Source of the DNA: Apostichopus japonicus
Lineage: Eukaryota > Echinodermata > Holothuroidea > Aspidochirotida > Stichopodidae
Assembly: GCF_037975245.1 (NCBI RefSeq)
Contig: NC_092567.1
Span: 8,614,714 to 8,678,713 of the forward strand
Direction of reading: 5' to 3'
Length of the DNA: 64,000 bases
Of this stretch, positions 58,111-64,000 are shown one piece after another. The notes under the pieces are model-generated. The model saw only the letters and a list, made by a program, of their open reading frames with translations, had not been told where the DNA came from and made no database searches. Each line of letters begins with the position of its first letter. Positions within the stretch are counted from its first letter, which is position 1. The position numbers were made by a program, and so were the translations under genes.

Positions 58111-59480
58111 GCAATAATGTGTACCTCTTTGTAAGGCATTATTGTATATAGGAATAATATACTGGTTTGGCAACATGTCCACCCAACGGCTATTTACAGA
58201 ATAACTGGACGCGAGCAAGACTGCATTTTCTGATTTTTTTTTTATGCAATTATACAATAGTGATTTTAACATCGGTCAGTTCAGTTCTTAAACTTCACAC
58301 TAGTATTTTTTAGCACAACCTTAATTTAAGTTTAGACAAAAATTATAGTCTAACTACGCCCCAGAATTGTTTCAGTCGGAGGACTCCCACAACCCCGTAC
58401 ATGGAATTGCATTCAACGACTACTCCACAGCAACAACATCAAAACTTTCGGATCCACATATAGTCTGACCATAAATGTTCGTTCCCCTTCCTAAATTGAT
58501 CGGGAGAATTTTGGAATGTGAACCCACGTTACTGGGTTCTAAACCATACAGGAGAGTCGATCCGTTTTCAGGATTGGAGAGGCAAACTTACCGCTCATGC
58601 ACTTAATCAGAAATATACACAAATTAGCCACAAGATGTACCTCCTCCTTTATGTTCTACACCCTTCCCCATATCTATGTAGACATGTGACAAATCACTTG
58701 ATTGGCGTAGGAAGGGAGCAAAAAATGAATTGGCTGGGGAGGGGGTCGGGGGGCATCCCAATTAAGTAAACAATACACATTTTGTCATTATTTTGACCCA
58801 CATGGAACACTGAAAAATTTCAAAATTTCCATATCAAAATTTTAATTATTTTATCCCGAAAGTTTTGAATATTTCTGGGAATTTCAACCCTTTTTCAAAA
58901 TTGAAACCCTTTTCTTGAAAATCAAATTTGTCTTAAAATTGCAATCTGTAATATAACCGAAATTCTCAACATTAAACTACTTTTTCTAAAATTTAGAACC
59001 TCTTCGATTGATTTCGACCTCTTTAATTCCCTTCGTGTAAAATGTCGATTTCTTTTTGTTTTAAATTTAAACTATTGAAATGTTGACTTCTCAACTAAAA
59101 ATATTAGCGTTTTATCTCAAACTTGTACGTTTCTCTCGAAATTGCCATTGCATTTCTCGAAATCAAGATTTCTTTCTTATGCAAAATTTCAACTATTTTT
59201 TCTCAAAAAATAAACTTTTCTTGATGAGGATGGTAATAAGTAAAACGGGAGAAAAAGGGGGGGGGGCTACATGAATTGACTATTACAATTATTGGTTAAA
59301 TGTCGACATAGTATTTTGATTTGAGCAATTACGAGGTACGTGAAAGACAAAACATCGTTTGATTGCCTTAAACTCTCTTTGCTGGTGCAAAGATTTAGCT
59401 AAATAATCCAGCATTGACATGGAATGGAATTAATTACAAAGGTGGTTGGGTGGGGAGGGATGAAAAAAGTCGTGTAGTTA
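58111..59480. other. AT-rich low-copy DNA with a degenerate caaaattt run
   Basis: From about 58800 to 59220 imperfect pieces such as tttcaaaattt and ttgaaaatc follow one another. No gene seen. Confidence 0.35.
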
Positions 59481-61592
59481 CAGGTGCGTATCCAGGGGGG
59501 GCGTTGGGGGCGCGCGCCCCCCGGGTAAGAAAAAGAGAAGAGAAAAAAGAGAAGAAAAAAGGAAAAAAGAGGGGAAAAAAGAGGAGGAGGAGAGGAAGGA
59601 AGGGAAAAGAAAAAGAAGAAAGAGAGAAAAAGGAGAAAAAGAGGGAGTAAAAGCAAAACGCGAAGACACCGGGAAGAGAAAGAAGAACAGTGACATCATT
59701 ACAGCGCTGAAGGGTAGCCAGTGACGGATCAATGATTTCGTAAAAGTGTGACTCACCCTACCCCTCACACCGACAACTCCATTTTTTGACGTTTCCATTT
59801 TCCTCTCTCACTAATGATCTATATATATATACTATATATGGTCTATCATAACGCGTGTGTAGAATTGTGCTATGAAACCAACTGTGGCTGGTCTCGAACT
59901 CGATCGTGTCGTCCGGGAACATGACGCATTTTGGGATGGGGGCGACCGCCCGCCCCCCCCCCCCCATTCAGCATTTTTTTAAATGATATCGCTAAGTAAT
60001 TTCAAAATAGAAAGTGCTTAGAGGCAACTAACAAGGCCTGGGAAGTGTCATTTCCAGCGATCTGGGAGACATTTTCGGCCAAAATTTGCTTGTACGCTTC
60101 GCGCCAACCTATGGTGGAGCTACGCTTAGATAATTTGCCTACAGGCTTCGCCTCTCCCTTGGCAAATTCCTCGCTACGCGCCTGTTTGAATTTGTAACGC
60201 AAACAGCAGATATAACATCATATCAGTGAGCATGAAAATGGCGTTCCAGGATGAAAAGCCTCAAAACTGTCCGACTTGCCTGAAAAAATAACCAAAAATT
60301 TTCAACGTGTTAACGTCAATATCATATAAGCAAGTATCGGTTATTACATCGCATGCCATCATGTACCGTACGGTCCGTTCAAATTGCGCAGTATACCGCG
60401 GGATGCTAATGTAAACAACGACATGTCTCATGTAGATGTATAAAAAGCATGGAGGTCCAATTATGTCAAAACTCTCTTTTACATTAGTAATGGCGAATTA
60501 GGGCCTGCACCCCCGCCGCGCAGTGGCGGAGCGTCCATATGGTCAGGGGGGCGGATGCCCCCCCCCCCCCTGACGGACTCAAAAGGACTGCTGGCGCCTT
60601 TTTCAGCTCTTTACCACTTTTTACTTATTCGTGATTTTTGACTTTTTTATTGCGCTCTCATCTACTTATTGACATTTGTCACATTTTGTTGGTGTCATTT
60701 GGCGATGACACCTTATTCTTCGTTTATCTGCAAATTAGCCAGGCCCGGAAAGGGTCATTTCCGGCGATCTAGGGAGTATCTTTACTCACAAATTTTCTGT
60801 ACGCTACGCGCCAACCAGTGGTGGCGCTCCGCTTAGATAGTGTCGAAAGCGCCCCTTCAGACCATTCTCGCCACTCCTGACCAATACCCCTAGCTCCGCC
60901 ACTGCCGCCGCGCCTCCTACGCCTATGTGTGTAGTGTTCGGTTTCGGAAATATCTGCTATTTTTTTCATTTCCTTCAACCAAGTTTTATAATAGCCGTTA
61001 TAACAGGTTTTAATATTTGTACATCAATAAATTAACTGTGTCTGAATTTTCGAAAATTTCTGACCAACATTCTACATCACACTTCCCTCTACTCGTGCAC
61101 TTTTGACCGGTCTGTTAGGGGTTGAAGGAAGTTTTTTCTATATTGGTTGTCCATAGATGAAATTTTGTACAACATTATGGCTATGTTTTGAAGTGAGTTT
61201 ATTCACGAGAAATGTGAATTTTCAAATTCTGAACAAATATGGGGCTTAAAACCTTGAAAAGTGGGGCTGACGGGTATTGTGGGCCGGGACGTAGAATCAC
61301 CTACAAAGCAAAGACCCACAGGAGATGCGATCAGGTCGAACATGATGTGTGCCGGGTTGACAATCTTCTAAAAGGTTATGGATGGAAAAAAAAACTATTA
61401 GGAAATACTTGGTTCTCAGGCAAAAGGTGTACATCTGGTTGGTCATTTCAAGCCCGAGAAGTGCCGTTTCCGGTGATCTGGGGGGTTTCAAAACAAGAAA
61501 TTTTCTTGTACGCTGCGCGCCAACCGATGGTGGCGCTCCGCTTAGATAGTAATTCGCGCCCCCCGGATTTGAAAATCCTGGATATGCGCCTG
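59481..61592. mobile_element. probable element with CAGGTGCGTATCCAGG ends, 2.1 kb, nested
   Basis: Left caggtgcgtatccagg, right cctggatatgcgcctg: 14 of 16 inverted matches. Both flanks abut AGTTA, a 5-bp match rather than the 8 bp expected of hAT, so the pairing of these two ends is tentative. Left part has the purine-rich tract of the 24402 element; 59.72-59.94 kb matches 24.63-24.87 kb of the units. Contains the MITE at 60521. Confidence 0.45.
60521..60904. mobile_element. hAT MITE, 384 bp, CAGTGGCGGAGC ends
   Basis: Ends cagtggcggagcgtccatat and tagctccgccactg; 8-bp duplication CCGCCGCG at 60513-60520 and 60905-60912. Same family as 54853-55256 and a better-preserved terminus (CAG rather than TAG). 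Confidence 0.92.
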
Positions 61593-64000
61593 AGTTACAT
61601 TTATTCCGATAATTTCATGATGATTTAGTGAATATATGTAAAAACAAAAATGTAACTTGACACAGACACGTTTTGTCTGCACGATGTGTCTGCAAGATGT
61701 GTAGGACGGAGCAAGGCTGTTCAATTTATGTTATTCCATGTAGGTTTTATTATTCATTAAACATGTACTCTTTAAATCATTTGAAACAGACGGTATTCAA
61801 ACTTTTGTGTTTATTGCTTGTTTATGCATCCACTAGCAGATAATAGGGTGGGGGAATGTGTACATGAAATGCTATTTGCCCAAATTTTAACCGGTGGTGG
61901 GGGAGGGGGAGGGGGTGCACGGGAACTAACACCCTACCGCTTAGGTAGAAATGTCAATGATAGCTTGATCTAATTGATATAGGTTGTGTTGTATTATTTA
62001 CTTCCTCGACCCCTTCCTTAAGACATACCCAATCGACGTCAGTTTTCAAACTGTCTGTTTTCACCGGGTATGTATAACGTTACATCTCTCGTACATTTAC
62101 TTCTATTGGCGCCAAAATGTATGTTACAAATTTCAAACATCACCCGCGAACAGCTGGAAAACACCTGTATATGCTATTGAATACCTGTTCACATCTAGTA
62201 TCTATATCACTGACAACGAATGTTTTAGTGTTATATTAGTGGAGCTCCAGAGTACGTATTATATTCGTGGGAGACTGGGAGTTGTTTGTTACCATTGACT
62301 TGTTGGTTAATAAGATGGATTATTTAATGGAGAGGAACCACTGTTAATAGTTAAGACAGCGTTCATTGATAAGTGAGATAATTTGACGGTATGGTATAGA
62401 GGCATAGGCTAGAGGGGGAAAGCGGCCAGGCCAAACTTAGTTAGGCTATAAGCTAGACTAGTAGTAATAAAGTTAGGCTATGTTAGAAAACTCACTCATC
62501 ACCTTCGAAAAACTATAATTATCTACTTTTAGCGAGAGGACATGCTTAGCAAATCTAACTCATAAATAATAGAGATCTTAGCCTAGTTGCTGACTGAATA
62601 TCAGAAAAGTCCAAGTTAAAGCATATCTTAACTATAAAGGAATTGAATAAAATACAATCGAGACACTGAGTTTTCTTTAGGGATCTTAAATTAAGCGAAG
62701 AATGAAACCAGCGATTAACATTCTAGGTGTACTGATGCCTAACATTTACTTCATTCTAGCTAACAAAATGTATCAATAGACAAACTCTAGAAACTTTGTT
62801 ATTCCTCAAAAAAATTTAAATCACAGAAAATGGTTCAACTCGATTTAAATACGCATTAATACAAGTCAATCTATAACATTCCAAAATTATCATTTTAATC
62901 ACCTAACTTATTAAATCTACCAGGTCGGACATTTGAGCCACTTGTGTGAGAAACCTGCAGCTTTTTTACCGAGCAGGCTAACTGAAATAATGTTATTTAA
63001 TAACTGATTAGTTGAATGACCATACTCCTGCCAATATACCTGACACTTTATATGAAATATACCTTTGTTAAATACTGTATAGGGCCCAGAGCTTTGAGCC
63101 TCTATAAAACAGTTTTCCTATTAAGTCTAATAATAATCAAATGCAATACATAGTTATTAAAAGGAATCTTTCGTCCATGTTTTTCCAGGAGCAACTAGAT
63201 CGTGGTGTTCTACTGACAGCTGGTTTATCTTAATTTTGCCCACATAATTATAAAAACTGTACGTCATTTCCAAGCCAACAGACTTATGGCCACATGATGT
63301 TTAAAAAGTAAAATGGTTTTGAATTGAAAGTGCGCCACCTATTTTACCCTGCTGCAACTCTCAATAGCAGAAGTTCGCCAGAGCCGTAGCTTTAACGTTA
63401 AATGTCCCGCTAATTGTTCACACCCGATGAACTCCATAGTAACAGAATATATTTCAATGAAGACCCAATTAACCTGATTAAACTTAAAAGTAATAATTAA
63501 ATAGTATAATTAAACACTTCAAGGATATGAAGTGTGTCCAGAAAACAATATTATTTGTAAAAAAAAAATGTAAAAAGCGGATGGTTCTATTTAATTGGAA
63601 GAAACGATAAAGTTAAGAAAGTTAAGATCATAAGCAATACCCAATTTAGGAATATCTACGAACACAAAGAAAGAACAAAGCTACATTTCGAAAAAATCCA
63701 CTAGAAGTTATGTCACACTCAACGCGTAACTTAGGAATGAATTTAATAACTAAACACAGATGGACATCATCTTTTAAACAAATCATATTAATTAGAAATA
63801 ATTATAATTCAAGCAGAATAGTCGGATTTGGATCAATAATGAAATAATTTGTAAATTAAATTAAGCCTCGTCAACCTTCTCTCTGGAAACTTGAATTTGA
63901 TCTACCGTACATCTGCTTCTCTAAATTGCATTTTAATTATAAGAAACAACCTAGTGATTTAAATATAATTCTTCAAACTCTCCTTATACTTTATAAAAAC
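61593..64000. other. AT-rich DNA, no gene recognised
   Basis: Apart from a G-rich patch (61895-61917, ggtggtgggggagggggagg) nothing stands out. A 104-residue open frame at 61984-62298 has no recognisable motif or splice pair. Confidence 0.4.

Noticed and set aside
61984-62298. 104-codon open frame near the right end
   Set aside because: No domain, no conserved copy, no splice or start context.

Overview
The window looks like a piece of animal nuclear genome. It is AT-rich, its exons are small and bounded by GT-AG splice signals, and it is full of DNA transposons and MITEs. One exon at the left edge reads like the post-NACHT part of an NLR innate-immune protein. Together with GGGTCAATCC-ended foldbacks and CAGTGGCG-ended hAT MITEs, this points to a marine invertebrate, perhaps an echinoderm or hemichordate. 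The species is inference; no bacterial or viral gene organisation is seen.

Layout. (1) 1-2030: an NLR-like exon on the plus strand, then two candidate minus-strand exons in an old, diverged copy of the tandem unit. (2) 2033-7700: a dispersed repeat rich in TGACCT half-sites, split by a 4.1-kb hAT transposon with an exact 8-bp target-site duplication and a frameshifted transposase. (3) 7700-10112: the rest of the old unit copy (unit 0), then a truncated GGGTCAATCC foldback ending in a ~222-bp tandem array (10113-12554). (4) 12556-52460: four head-to-tail units of about 12.5, 10.1, 9.5 and 7.8 kb. Unit 1 carries a 3.3-kb near-perfect palindrome and a 361-bp hAT MITE. Units 2 and 3 carry a CACGTG-rich element. 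(5) 52460-57110: low-copy DNA with a telomere-like MITE and a three-deep nest of hAT elements. (6) 57110-61592: fragments of unit sequence and further CAGG/CAGTGG elements. (7) 61593-64000: AT-rich DNA in which no gene is recognised.

What the tandem units encode. No family is recognised, but small exons recur with intact splice sites and frame-preserving length changes. On the plus strand an alpha exon (113 nt in all four units) and a beta exon (154, 145, 145 and 139 nt) have matching phase and join in frame. Downstream lie gamma, delta, epsilon and zeta blocks whose integrity differs from unit to unit: gamma is intact only in units 3 and 4, while zeta is intact in 1, 2 and 4. On the minus strand an exactly 111-nt exon is intact in all four units, and another of 138/135/138 nt is open through a glycine-coding G-run. 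The array therefore looks like a locally amplified and partly decayed gene family of unknown function, with copies homogenised in patches. This is the best candidate for something undescribed.
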